DNA of 26,410 nt from Flavobacteriaceae bacterium UBA4439 (lineage in GTDB: Bacteria > Bacteroidota > Bacteroidia > Flavobacteriales > Flavobacteriaceae), in assembly GCA_002390455.1 (NCBI GenBank), contig DGPN01000026.1, forward strand, positions 1-26,410, written 5' to 3'. Positions 1-8,275 of this stretch are shown here, one piece after another (the stretch's first letter is position 1; each line of letters begins with the position of its first letter). The notes beneath the pieces are model-generated. The model made no database searches, had not been told where the DNA came from, and worked only from the letters and a program-made list of their open reading frames with translations. Made by a program: the position numbers and the translations under genes.

Positions 1-54
1 TTTTTAAAAAAACAGAGCAAAAAACCTTCTTGGTTGATAATAGTTCTTCTGGCG

Positions 55-86
55 TTGTTTTTTAAATAGCCCTCTTTTTAATTTTG
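55..86 (+). promoter_or_regulatory. Bacteroidota-type promoter of the heme operon
   Basis: A TTG at 55-57 and TAATTTTG at 79-86 (a full match to the TAnnTTTG -7 element) are separated by 21 bases. This fits the known Bacteroidota primary sigma promoter. Transcription would start near 92-94, giving a leader of about 15 bases before hemA. Positions 1-54 show no coding sequence that I can support. A divergent upstream gene may begin beyond the left edge. Confidence 0.6.
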
Positions 87-108
87 TATCGGAATTTAGA
101 TTGCACTT

Positions 109-1314
109 TTGAAAAATACCATTCAGTATTGTGTTGTTGGCTTAAGCCATAAGAATGCCGACCTTGCCACCCGAGGGAATTTTAGTTTGGATAAACGCCA
201 AACCGAAAGTCTTTTGGCACAAGCTAAAGTAGATGGCGTGGAGGAATTGATGGTTATCTCTACCTGTAATCGAACGGAATTGATGGGAATTGTTCATGAT
301 CCCAAAATTTTGATCGATTATTTGTGTTCTTTCTCTGGTGGTGATGTTTCTCTTTTCATAGAAAAAGGCTATGTATTGAGTGATTTAGAGGCTCTTGACC
401 ACGTCTTTCGTGTTGGCTGTGGTTTGGAAAGTCAAATCATCGGTGACTTTGAGATCATCGGCCAATTGAAAAGAGCTTTTTCCAATTCCAAAAAACAACA
501 AATCGTCAACGGTTTTTCCGAAAGATTGGTCAACGCTGTCATTCAGTCCAGCAAGCGCATCAAAACCGAAACCCATTTGTCCACTGGTGCTACCTCTGTT
601 TCTTTTGCATCCGTACATTATATACTCCAAAACGTAGAACAGGTTAGTCAAAAGAACATTCTCTTGTTTGGAACGGGTAAAATCGGAAGAAACACTTGCG
701 AGAACCTTATCAAGCACACCCAAAATGATCAGATTGTACTGGTTAATCGCTCTGAAGAAAGCGCTCAAAAAGTGGCTGGAAAATTCAACTTGGTCGTAAA
801 AAAAATTGAGGAATTAAAATCTGAAATTGCTCAATCTGACATCATGATTGTGGCCACCGGTGCCCAAGACATTACCGTTGAGGCCTCAATGATGCCCAAA
901 GACAAACCGCTTTTGATTTTGGATTTGTCTGTTCCTTCCAATGTAGATCCTCAACTAGCAGAGCTTGAAAATATTACCCTAATCAACTTAGACGAATTGT
1001 CTCAGCTGACCAATGATACCCTCAAAAAAAGAGAACAGTTTATTCCCCAGGCCAACCAAATTTTAAATGAAGTAAAGGCAGAATTTTTTACGTGGGTCGA
1101 TCACAGAAAATTTGCTCCTACACTCAAAGCTCTAAAACAAAAATTGCTTGATGGTCAAATCAAAGAACAGGGGGAGGTTCAGGAATTTTCTCAAATTGTT
1201 TATCGACTGACCGGAAAAGTAGCCAGTTATTTAAAAGAAAATCCGTCTAAAGCTGATCAAACCATGGCATTATTGCAGGATGTTTATCAATTGGATTCAG
1301 ATTTAGATGTTTGA
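109..1314 (+). CDS. hemA: Glutamyl-tRNA reductase
   Basis: Catalyses the NADPH-dependent reduction of glutamyl-tRNA(Glu) to glutamate-1-semialdehyde, the first committed step of C5-pathway tetrapyrrole synthesis in the cytosol. The 401-aa product has the catalytic-domain motif STCNRTE at residues 51-57, with nucleophile Cys53. It also has the family helix GLESQIIGDFEIIGQ around 105-119, a Rossmann motif GTGKIG at 188-193 for NADPH, and a helical C-terminal dimerisation domain. Length is normal for Bacteroidota. The start is TTG: the family N-terminus (a short lead, then GLSHKNAD) begins right there and no ATG lies nearby. It is first in the operon and overlaps hemC by 8 bases, so translational coupling is likely. 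The upstream promoter suggests that the six hem genes are transcribed together. Confidence 0.95.
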   Translation: MKNTIQYCVVGLSHKNADLATRGNFSLDKRQTESLLAQAKVDGVEELMVISTCNRTELMGIVHDPKILIDYLCSFSGGDVSLFIEKGYVLSDLEALDHVFRVGCGLESQIIGDFEIIGQLKRAFSNSKKQQIVNGFSERLVNAVIQSSKRIKTETHLSTGATSVSFASVHYILQNVEQVSQKNILLFGTGKIGRNTCENLIKHTQNDQIVLVNRSEESAQKVAGKFNLVVKKIEELKSEIAQSDIMIVATGAQDITVEASMMPKDKPLLILDLSVPSNVDPQLAELENITLINLDELSQLTNDTLKKREQFIPQANQILNEVKAEFFTWVDHRKFAPTLKALKQKLLDGQIKEQGEVQEFSQIVYRLTGKVASYLKENPSKADQTMALLQDVYQLDSDLDV

Positions 1315-2221
1315 CAAAACTCTTCGTGTTGGGACCCGAGACAGTCAATTGGCCCTTTGGCAGGCTCATAAGGTTCTTGATCTGCTGAAAGTCTCACACA
1401 TCAAAACCCAATTGGTGGCCACCAAAAGTGCTGGAGACCTTGACCTTACCCAACCTATTTATGCTATGGGGATTCAGGGAGTTTTTACCAAAACCCTAGA
1501 CATCGCACTGTTAGAAAACCGTATAGATCTTGCTGTTCACAGTCTCAAAGATGTTCCCACCCAATTGCCTGAGGGACTTATACTCGCCGCTGTATTGGAA
1601 AGGGGCAGTGCCTCAGATGTTTTGGTACAAACCCATAAGGCCGATTTAGAAAAAGTATCCACCATTGCCACTGGGAGCTTGAGGCGAAAAGCCCAATGGT
1701 TGCACCGATATCCCCAGCACCATCTGGTCAATCTGCGAGGCAACGTCCAAACCCGTATGGATAAATTATTTTCCAGCAATTGGGAAGGTGCTATTTTTGC
1801 AAAAGCAGGTCTGGAACGCGCCGAAATCTTGGGATCTTATTTTCAAGAATTGGATTGGATGATTCCAGCTCCAGCACAAGGAGCTATTGGGATCGTCTCC
1901 AGGATTGAGGACATTGACTTGATCAAAGAATTACAAAAAATAAACCATCAACCCACCAGAAGATGTGTTGATATCGAAAGAGATTTTCTCCGCATATTGG
2001 AGGGAGGCTGTTCAGCTCCCATTGGAGCTCACGCCTTTGTAGCTCAAAACAAAATTCAGTTTAAAGGAGGTGTTTTTTCTTTGGATGGACGAACTGCTGC
2101 AACCACTTTTAAAGAAGTGGAAATAAACGATGGCTCTAATTTAGCAGCAGAGGCTGCGAAAGAAGTCTTGGCCAAAGGTGGTGATCAAATTATGAAGACT
2201 ATTAAATATAGTAAACAATGA
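1307..2221 (+). CDS. hemC: Hydroxymethylbilane synthase (porphobilinogen deaminase)
   Basis: Joins four porphobilinogen molecules into the linear tetrapyrrole hydroxymethylbilane. The 304-aa protein opens with the family motif RVGTRDSQLALWQ, carries HSLKDVPT near residue 79 and the arginine-rich GSLRRKAQ and NLRGNVQTR segments that bind substrate carboxylates. The dipyrromethane cofactor attaches to Cys235 within LEGGCSAPIGAH. All of this is standard for the family and nothing is missing. The ATG lies inside the end of hemA (8-base overlap), and its own stop overlaps the hemD start by four bases (ATGA). Confidence 0.95.
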   Translation: MFDKTLRVGTRDSQLALWQAHKVLDLLKVSHIKTQLVATKSAGDLDLTQPIYAMGIQGVFTKTLDIALLENRIDLAVHSLKDVPTQLPEGLILAAVLERGSASDVLVQTHKADLEKVSTIATGSLRRKAQWLHRYPQHHLVNLRGNVQTRMDKLFSSNWEGAIFAKAGLERAEILGSYFQELDWMIPAPAQGAIGIVSRIEDIDLIKELQKINHQPTRRCVDIERDFLRILEGGCSAPIGAHAFVAQNKIQFKGGVFSLDGRTAATTFKEVEINDGSNLAAEAAKEVLAKGGDQIMKTIKYSKQ

Positions 2222-2889
2222 GATTGCTCGTCACCAAAATATTGTCTCAAGATTTTAGAGATCGTCTACTCATGCATCAATTCAGTTTGGTTGAGCAAGC
2301 CTTTATAAAAATCAGCCTTATAGAAAACCCCAAAATTGATCAGCTTTTTGACCGTCTTATTTTTACCAGTCGAAATGCAGTCAATGCGGTTTTGTTTTCT
2401 CCCAAAATCCTAAAAATGATGGAAGGGAAAACGGCTTATTGTGTTGGGAAAAAGACCGCAGCACTTTTAGTCGAAAATGGGCAAAAAGTGGCCAAAATTG
2501 CTCAAAACTCGGAAGAATTGGCCTATTTTTTAACGAAAAACCATCAAAATGAGTCTTTTTCGTATTTCTGCGGGAAGCTCAGAACGCCCGATTTAGAGGA
2601 AATTTTACCCGCTCACGGGATGGGGATTCAACCCATTGAAGTCTATGCTACCCATTTGCAAGATCATACCGTAAAAGGTCATTTTGATGGAATCCTATTT
2701 TTTAGCCCCAGTGGGGTGCGAGGCTATGCCCAAAGCAATGGATTTGAAAATACTCATTGTTTTTGTTTGGGAAACTCCACCGCCAAGGAAGTTGCGCTAC
2801 ACACTTCTCAATATACTGTTGCCAAGGAACCTAGTGAATCCCAACTTTTGTTATCACTAAAAAATCACATTACGCTACATGAAGAATGA
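2218..2889 (+). CDS. hemD: Uroporphyrinogen-III synthase
   Basis: Closes hydroxymethylbilane with inversion of ring D to give uroporphyrinogen III, the branch point between heme and siroheme. The family is poorly conserved in sequence. At 223 aa this one is slightly short. What can be seen is the FTSRNAV segment at residues 49-55 (family FTSxNAV), a YCVGKKTA stretch near 75-82, and a second-domain FFSPSGVRG segment, as expected for the two-lobed HemD fold. Assignment rests on these plus its place between hemC and hemE, with a 4-base overlap upstream and an 11-base overlap downstream. Confidence 0.9.
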   Translation: MRLLVTKILSQDFRDRLLMHQFSLVEQAFIKISLIENPKIDQLFDRLIFTSRNAVNAVLFSPKILKMMEGKTAYCVGKKTAALLVENGQKVAKIAQNSEELAYFLTKNHQNESFSYFCGKLRTPDLEEILPAHGMGIQPIEVYATHLQDHTVKGHFDGILFFSPSGVRGYAQSNGFENTHCFCLGNSTAKEVALHTSQYTVAKEPSESQLLLSLKNHITLHEE

Positions 2890-3901
2890 ATTGCTATTAC
2901 AGGCCTTAAAGGGCGAAACTGTTGAACGTCCTCCAGTATGGATGATGCGTCAGGCTGGTCGCTATCTGCCCGATTTTATGAAGCTCAAAGAGAAATACGA
3001 TTTCTTTACCCGCTGTCAGACCCCCGAGCTGGCCACTGAGATCACCCTTATGCCCATTGACCAGATCGGTGTAGATGCTGCCATCATCTTCAGTGATATA
3101 TTGGTAGTGTTGCAAGCCATGAATATTGAGGTGGAAATGCGCGACGGTATTGGCCCCTATATTCCCCAACCCATCAACAGCAAAGCGGCTTTGGATCAAG
3201 TCACCCTTCCCGATGTGGAGGAACATCTCGATTATGTTTTTGAGGCGGTGCGCATGACCAAAAAAGAACTGAACGATCGTGTCCCATTGATCGGTTTTGC
3301 CGGAGCACCTTGGACGCTATTGTGTTATGCTGTTCAGGGACAGGGTTCCAAAAACTTTGATCGTGCCAAGGCCTTTTGTTTTCAAGAACCCCAAATGGCA
3401 AAGGAGCTTTTACAAAGAATTACCACCACCACCATTGCCTATTTGAGGGAAAAGGTCAAAGCCGGTGTAGATGTCATTCAACTGTTTGACTCTTGGGGAG
3501 GCTTGCTTTCTCCTACCGATTATCAGGAATTTTCTTGGCCCTACATACAACAGATTATCGATGCCTTAAGCGGTACTGTCCCAGTGATTGTTTTTGGAAA
3601 AGGCTGTTGGTTTGCCCTACAAGAAATGAGTAAATCTGGTGCCGCTGCTTTGGGAATCGACTGGACTTGTTCTGCCCGTAATGCCCGCTATCTGTCCGGT
3701 GGACAAATTACCTTGCAAGGTAACTTTGATCCCTCCCGATTGTTGTCTCCCATTCCTGAAATCAAAACCCAAGTCAAGCAAATGATCAATGCCTTTGGTA
3801 AAGACCGTTATATCGTCAATTTGGGTCACGGTATCCTGCCCAATATACCCGTAGATCATGCCAAAGCCTTTGTTGACGCCGTAAAAGAGTATCAATCCTG
3901 A
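2879..3901 (+). CDS. hemE: Uroporphyrinogen decarboxylase
   Basis: Removes the four acetate carboxyls of uroporphyrinogen III to give coproporphyrinogen III, committing the pathway to heme. The 340-aa protein has the PPVWMMRQAGRYLP signature at residues 18-31 (with the substrate-binding arginines) and the active-site Asp73 in FSDIL. It also has the second family signature GFAGAPWTL and a conserved C-terminal NLGHGILP segment. Length is typical. The start codon lies 11 bases inside hemD. The next gene, hemF, follows after 18 bases. Confidence 0.96.
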   Translation: MKNELLLQALKGETVERPPVWMMRQAGRYLPDFMKLKEKYDFFTRCQTPELATEITLMPIDQIGVDAAIIFSDILVVLQAMNIEVEMRDGIGPYIPQPINSKAALDQVTLPDVEEHLDYVFEAVRMTKKELNDRVPLIGFAGAPWTLLCYAVQGQGSKNFDRAKAFCFQEPQMAKELLQRITTTTIAYLREKVKAGVDVIQLFDSWGGLLSPTDYQEFSWPYIQQIIDALSGTVPVIVFGKGCWFALQEMSKSGAAALGIDWTCSARNARYLSGGQITLQGNFDPSRLLSPIPEIKTQVKQMINAFGKDRYIVNLGHGILPNIPVDHAKAFVDAVKEYQS

Positions 3902-3919
3902 TCCCAAAACCTTCCTAGC

Positions 3920-4822
3920 ATGAGAACAAAGTTCAATCGCTATATCGAAAAACTACAAGACAGTATCACCCAAAAACTCACTGAAGCAGACGGAAAAGCC
4001 CGTTTTAAAGAAGACCTTTGGGAGCGTTCGGATGGCGGAGGTGGTCGTACTCGGGTGATAGAAAATGGTGCTGTTTTTGAAAAAGGAGGGGTCAATATCT
4101 CTGCCGTTCACGGAGAACTGCCAGAGAGTATGAAAAATTACTTTAAGGTAAAGGCTGGAGATTTTTTTGCTTGTGGCCTTAGTCTGGTGATTCATCCCAA
4201 AAATCCTTTTGTGCCTACCGTTCATGCCAACTGGCGGTATTTCGAACTCTACAACGACAAAGGCGAATTGCAAGATCAGTGGTTTGGCGGAGGGCAAGAC
4301 CTAACGCCTTATTACCTTTTTGAAGAAGATGCCCAGCACTTTCATCAAGTATGTAAAGATGCTTGTGATGCCATAGACAAAGACTTTTATCCGCTCTACA
4401 AAAAACGTTGTGACGAATATTTTTGGAATACCCACCGAGGCGAAGCCCGAGGAGTAGGGGGACTGTTTTTTGATTATTTGAGGCCAGACGAAAAACACTC
4501 TGCCGAAAACTGGTATGACTTTGTCACCGGAATAGGTGACAGTTTTTTGGAAGCCTATGTACCCATAGTAGAAAAAAGAAAAAACATTGACTATACCGAT
4601 GCCCAGCGGGAGTGGCAGGAAGTCCGAAGGGGACGATATGTGGAGTTCAATTTGATTCACGACAAAGGCACCCTATTTGGATTGAAAACCAATGGAAGGA
4701 TTGAAAGTATTTTGATGAGCCTTCCTCCTCGTGTTCAGTGGCAATACAACCACAAACCAGAGCTCAATAGCAAAGAAGAAGAACTGGTCAACGTATTGGA
4801 AAACCCCAGAACCTGGGTTTAA
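3920..4822 (+). CDS. hemF: Oxygen-dependent coproporphyrinogen III oxidase
   Basis: Oxidatively decarboxylates coproporphyrinogen III to protoporphyrinogen IX using O2. The 300-aa protein shows the family landmarks GGGGRTRV at 39-46, GGVNISAVHGE at 56-66, the HANWRYFE motif at 102-109 (commonly HANVRYFE elsewhere), GGGQDLTPYY at 123-132, and RGRYVEFNLIHDKGT near the C-terminus. Use of HemF, with no oxygen-independent HemN seen here, points to aerobic heme synthesis, though hemN could lie elsewhere. The ATG at 3920 fits the family N-terminus. It sits in the hem operon, 27 bases before hemB. Confidence 0.95.
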   Translation: MRTKFNRYIEKLQDSITQKLTEADGKARFKEDLWERSDGGGGRTRVIENGAVFEKGGVNISAVHGELPESMKNYFKVKAGDFFACGLSLVIHPKNPFVPTVHANWRYFELYNDKGELQDQWFGGGQDLTPYYLFEEDAQHFHQVCKDACDAIDKDFYPLYKKRCDEYFWNTHRGEARGVGGLFFDYLRPDEKHSAENWYDFVTGIGDSFLEAYVPIVEKRKNIDYTDAQREWQEVRRGRYVEFNLIHDKGTLFGLKTNGRIESILMSLPPRVQWQYNHKPELNSKEEELVNVLENPRTWV

Positions 4823-4849
4823 ATTATAAAGAACGACAATATCTATCCT

Positions 4850-5824
4850 ATGTATCCTAACCAAAGAAACAGAAGACTTCGACAAAGCCCCGCCCTCCGA
4901 CAGTTGGTCAGTGAAAATCAAGTGACCTGTAACGATTTGATGCTACCCCTGTTTATTGCGGAGGGAACTCAAGTAAAAGATCCCATTGCGTCCATGCCCG
5001 GTTGTTATCGTTTGAGTTTGGACTTGCTCCAAGAGGAGTTGAAAGCCATTACAGATTTGGGAATCAAGGCGGTGCTTTTGTTTGTCAAGGTTGACGATGT
5101 GCTCAAAGACAATAAAGGAACTGAGGCCTTGAATCCCGAGGGATTGATGCAAAGGGCGGTAAGAACGGTCAAAACTACCTCTCCCGATATGGTGGTGATG
5201 ACCGATGTGGCTTTGGATCCCTATTCTTCCCACGGCCACGATGGTATTGTGGAAGAAGGAAAGATTCTCAATGATCCCACAGTGGAGATCTTGTCACAAA
5301 TGGCTTTGAGTCACGCCCAAGCTGGAGCCGATTTTGTTGCACCCAGTGATATGATGGACGGACGTGTATTGAGTATAAGAACCACTTTGGAGGAGTCTGG
5401 ATTGACCGATACCGGTATCATGAGTTACAGTGCCAAATACGCTTCTTCGTTCTACGGACCCTTTCGGGAAGCCCTGGACTCTGCCCCGGGTTTTGGTGAC
5501 AAACGCACCTATCAGATGGATCCCGCCAATCGTTTGGAGGCCCTTTCAGAAACCCTAAGAGACATAGAGGAAGGTGCTGATATTGTTATGGTCAAACCCG
5601 GACTGGCATATCTCGATATCATTAGAGACATCCGTGATAATGTTGAAGTACCCATCGCCGCCTACCAAGTCAGCGGGGAATATGCAATGCTCAAGGCCGC
5701 TGCCCAAAAAGGCTGGTTGGAACACGATGCCGTAATGATGGAACAACTCCTCGCATTTAAAAGGGCTGGAGCCAATCTTATCGCTACTTATCATGCCAAA
5801 GAAGCGGCACAATTACTCGCCTAA
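4850..5824 (+). CDS. hemB: Delta-aminolevulinic acid dehydratase (porphobilinogen synthase), Mg-type active site
   Basis: Condenses two 5-aminolevulinate molecules into porphobilinogen, the step feeding HemC. The 324-aa protein has both active-site lysines: Lys196 in SYSAKYASSFYGPFR and the Schiff-base Lys249 in MVKPG. The metal loop at residues 119-132 reads DVALDPYSSHGHDG. The three cysteines that bind catalytic zinc in the Zn-dependent enzymes are Ala121, Asp123 and Asp131 here. This is the pattern of the zinc-independent, Mg-stimulated class known from Pseudomonas aeruginosa. The gene is last in the operon although the enzyme acts early in the pathway. A hairpin follows the stop codon. 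Confidence 0.96.
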   Translation: MYPNQRNRRLRQSPALRQLVSENQVTCNDLMLPLFIAEGTQVKDPIASMPGCYRLSLDLLQEELKAITDLGIKAVLLFVKVDDVLKDNKGTEALNPEGLMQRAVRTVKTTSPDMVVMTDVALDPYSSHGHDGIVEEGKILNDPTVEILSQMALSHAQAGADFVAPSDMMDGRVLSIRTTLEESGLTDTGIMSYSAKYASSFYGPFREALDSAPGFGDKRTYQMDPANRLEALSETLRDIEEGADIVMVKPGLAYLDIIRDIRDNVEVPIAAYQVSGEYAMLKAAAQKGWLEHDAVMMEQLLAFKRAGANLIATYHAKEAAQLLA

Positions 5825-5838
5825 AAATCCTGATCTCT

Positions 5839-5874
5839 TAAACAAAAGACACTAAAAAACCGTCTTTTTGTTTA
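5839..5874 (+). terminator. Probable intrinsic terminator after hemB
   Basis: An inverted repeat lies 15 bases after the hemB stop. The left arm at 5839-5850 (TAAACAAAAGAC) pairs with the right arm at 5862-5874 (GTCTTTTTGTTTA), leaving one bulged base and an 11-base A-rich loop. The right arm itself supplies the U-rich run. It would separate the heme operon from the MGMT-like gene. The GC-poor stem makes it only moderately convincing. Confidence 0.5.
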
Positions 5875-5912
5875 ACTTTATGATCCTGTTGTTTTGAGTC
5901 ACTATTAATTTA

Positions 5913-6386
5913 ATGGAGCAAGTATATTACAAAATTGGCCTACAAAATATATGTATAATAGTTGAAAATCAAGAAGTTGTACAAATATTTTTCGTAGATA
6001 AAATCCAGAAAAATCCTGCATCTCTTTCTCCTTTGATGCAAAAGGTAATTCAACAAATAGACGAATATTTTCAAGCTAAGCGAAGAGAGTTTAGCTTTCC
6101 CATTCGTCTGAAAGGAACCGATTTTCAGATCAAAGTTTGGAAGTTACTCAGCCGTATTCCCTACGGTACCTCATTGGCCTATGTCAAGGTAGCTCAAGAA
6201 TATGGTGATGCCAAAATGGTAAGGGCAGTGGCTTCAGCGATCGCCAAAAATCCGATACTAATTGTTGTCCCATGTCACCGTGTTATTGGTAGCGATGGAT
6301 CACTGGTGGGCTATTCTGGAGGGATCGCTACCAAACGTCAACTTCTAGAGCTAGAGGGCTTCCCCAAACAATTTAGCGTATTTTAG
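5913..6386 (+). CDS. Methylated-DNA--protein-cysteine S-methyltransferase (Ogt/MGMT type)
   Basis: Predicted to repair O6-alkylguanine by transferring the alkyl group to its own cysteine in a suicide reaction. The 157-aa protein has a short N-terminal ribonuclease-H-like lobe and a C-terminal MGMT domain (about 69-150). That domain shows KVWKLLSRIPYG and an Arg104 in the recognition-helix segment RAVASAIAKNP, where RAVG is usual. It also has the reactive-site PCHRV with Cys121, followed by GSLVGYSGG. All catalytic features are present, so it should be active. It is the first gene after the hem terminator and is followed 13 bases later by a serine hydrolase on the same strand. I do not assign ogt or ada because the N-terminus is diverged. 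Confidence 0.9.
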   Translation: MEQVYYKIGLQNICIIVENQEVVQIFFVDKIQKNPASLSPLMQKVIQQIDEYFQAKRREFSFPIRLKGTDFQIKVWKLLSRIPYGTSLAYVKVAQEYGDAKMVRAVASAIAKNPILIVVPCHRVIGSDGSLVGYSGGIATKRQLLELEGFPKQFSVF

Positions 6387-6399
6387 TATAAAAAAACAC

Positions 6400-7578
6400 A
6401 TGAAACGACTTTTGCTCCGCCTAGGTTTAGTCATTACCCTATTGTTTTTGTTCCTATACATTTCGCCTTACGACTACCTTCTAAAGGGTGTCAATACCAT
6501 TTACCTTACGGGGCATACCACTGCTTATTTGACTGATTACCAAAGATTTCACAACGATACCGTATATGCTGCTGATCAACCCCAAGCTTGGCCATTACAC
6601 CGCGATTACAATCGATATTCACTCAATCCAGAATTGGAAAGCTATCACAAAGACAGAAAATCCGTTGCCTATTTGGTCATTAAAAACGACAGTATTCTGT
6701 ACGAAAAATATTACGATGGTTTTGGAGCCAATTCCAAAAGTAATTCCTTTTCGATGGTCAAAAGTATCATTTCAGCCCTGATGGGTATCGCCATTCAAGA
6801 GGGATCTATTAAGAGTTTGGATCAAAAAGTAATTGATTTTATTCCAGACCTCAAAGGTCCTTTTGCCAAGGAGGTAACGGTAGGAGACCTTTCCAGCATG
6901 GCCTCGGGTCAGAAGTGGAATGAGGTATATTACAATCCTTTTTCGGTAACATCCGCTTCTTATTTTGTCGATGATTTGGACGCATTGTTGGTCGACCAAC
7001 CCATTATTGAACAGCCAGGTCAATCTTTTCATTACCAAAGCGGTACTACCCAATTGTTGGGAATGGTTATCAAAAAGGCCACGGGCAAAACCCTTAGTGC
7101 CTATCTGACCGAAAAATTATGGCAGCCCATAGGCGCAACAGATGACGCTCTATGGCAATTGGATAGTGAGGAAAACACCATGGAAAAGGCTTTTTGTTGT
7201 TTGGCAACCCATGCACGAGACTTTGCACGAATGGGAAAACTTTATAAAAATCATGGCCGATGGAACGGAACCCAATTGCTGGATTCTTCTTTTGTTGCCT
7301 TGTCCCTTAAACCCAGATTTGACGAAAGCCCGGAATACGGTTACGGATGGTGGTTGGATGTGGTTCAAGACAAAAAAGTATTTATGATGCGGGGGCATTT
7401 GGGACAATACATTTTGGTAGTGCCCGAAGAAGATTTGATCGTGGTGCGTTTGGGTCACCTGAAAGACAAGGATAAAGAAAGCAAGGGCAAAAGTTCCGGA
7501 GGGGAACCTTTTACCAAAGACATTTATGTTTACCTTGAAGGTGGAATGGAAATGATTAAAAATGTTTCAAAAAATTGA
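6400..7578 (+). CDS. Membrane-anchored serine hydrolase, beta-lactamase class C/PBP4-like family
   Basis: A 392-aa protein with an N-terminal hydrophobic anchor (residues about 4-22, after MKR) and an extracytoplasmic beta-lactamase-fold domain from about 85. The SxxK motif is Ser118-Met-Val-Lys121, a Tyr-x-Ser motif is at 212-214 (YQS, for the usual YxN), and an HxG motif is at 333-335 inside GHLGQ. Family members include esterases, DD-peptidases and hydrolases of unknown substrate, and the substrate cannot be read from this sequence. It overlaps the next gene by 17 bases and follows the MGMT-like gene by 13, so it is probably in one transcript with both. No lipobox is present, so it is likely a signal-anchor rather than a lipoprotein. 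Confidence 0.85.
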   Translation: MKRLLLRLGLVITLLFLFLYISPYDYLLKGVNTIYLTGHTTAYLTDYQRFHNDTVYAADQPQAWPLHRDYNRYSLNPELESYHKDRKSVAYLVIKNDSILYEKYYDGFGANSKSNSFSMVKSIISALMGIAIQEGSIKSLDQKVIDFIPDLKGPFAKEVTVGDLSSMASGQKWNEVYYNPFSVTSASYFVDDLDALLVDQPIIEQPGQSFHYQSGTTQLLGMVIKKATGKTLSAYLTEKLWQPIGATDDALWQLDSEENTMEKAFCCLATHARDFARMGKLYKNHGRWNGTQLLDSSFVALSLKPRFDESPEYGYGWWLDVVQDKKVFMMRGHLGQYILVVPEEDLIVVRLGHLKDKDKESKGKSSGGEPFTKDIYVYLEGGMEMIKNVSKN

Positions 7579-8275
7579 CCTGAATCAACTGCTGTTTTTG
7601 GACATAGAAACTGTTCCAGAGAAGGCAACATATGATGAACTTTCCGAAACGGAAAAAGAGCTTTTTGCAGCCAAAACCCAATACCAGCGCAAAGAAGATC
7701 AAAGCCCAGAATCCTTTTACGAAAGGGCAGGGATTTGGGCAGAGTTTGGTAAAATCGTTTGTATTTCCGTAGGCTTTTTTAATACGCTCAATGATGGGCG
7801 AGAATTTAGGATCAAAAGCTTTTATGGTGAGGAAAACAAGCTCTTGGTTGACTTTAAAGCCCTTTTGGAAAATCATTTTAGCCAGCCAGCTCACCTGCTT
7901 TGTGCTCACAATGGAAAAGAATTTGACTTTCCTTACATTGCCCGCCGAATGATCATACAAGGAATCGATTTGCCAGCTAAACTCAACCTTTTTAACAAAA
8001 AACCCTGGGAGGTCCCCCATTTGGATACCCTACATCTTTGGCGGTTTGGGGATTACAAGCACTACACCTCCTTGTCCCTAATGGCCCATGTTTTGGGTAT
8101 CCCCACTCCCAAAGACGATATAGACGGCAGTCAGGTAGCTCAGGTCTATTACGAAGAAAAAAATCTGGATCGGATCGTCATCTATTGTGAAAAGGATGTG
8201 ATCACCATCGCACAAATTGTTTTGCGCTTGCGCAACCAATCGTTATTGCAACCTCAAGAAATCCTTCATTCATGA
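7562..8275 (+). CDS. Predicted 3'-5' exonuclease related to DNA polymerase B proofreading domain
   Basis: A 237-aa DnaQ-like (DEDDy) nuclease. Visible motifs are Asp14-Ile-Glu16 in LFLDIETVPE (Exo I), HNGKEFDFPYIARR at 116-129 with Asp122 (Exo II), and YCEKD at 208-212 with Tyr208 and Asp212 (Exo III). This matches the family annotated as PolB-related 3'-5' exonuclease. It is a cytoplasmic, stand-alone protein and its cellular substrate is not known to me. The start overlaps the serine hydrolase by 17 bases and the stop overlaps the ABC gene by four (ATGA), so coupling is likely. Proximity to an MGMT-like gene is suggestive of DNA repair, but that is only inference. Confidence 0.85.
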   Translation: MFQKIDLNQLLFLDIETVPEKATYDELSETEKELFAAKTQYQRKEDQSPESFYERAGIWAEFGKIVCISVGFFNTLNDGREFRIKSFYGEENKLLVDFKALLENHFSQPAHLLCAHNGKEFDFPYIARRMIIQGIDLPAKLNLFNKKPWEVPHLDTLHLWRFGDYKHYTSLSLMAHVLGIPTPKDDIDGSQVAQVYYEEKNLDRIVIYCEKDVITIAQIVLRLRNQSLLQPQEILHS

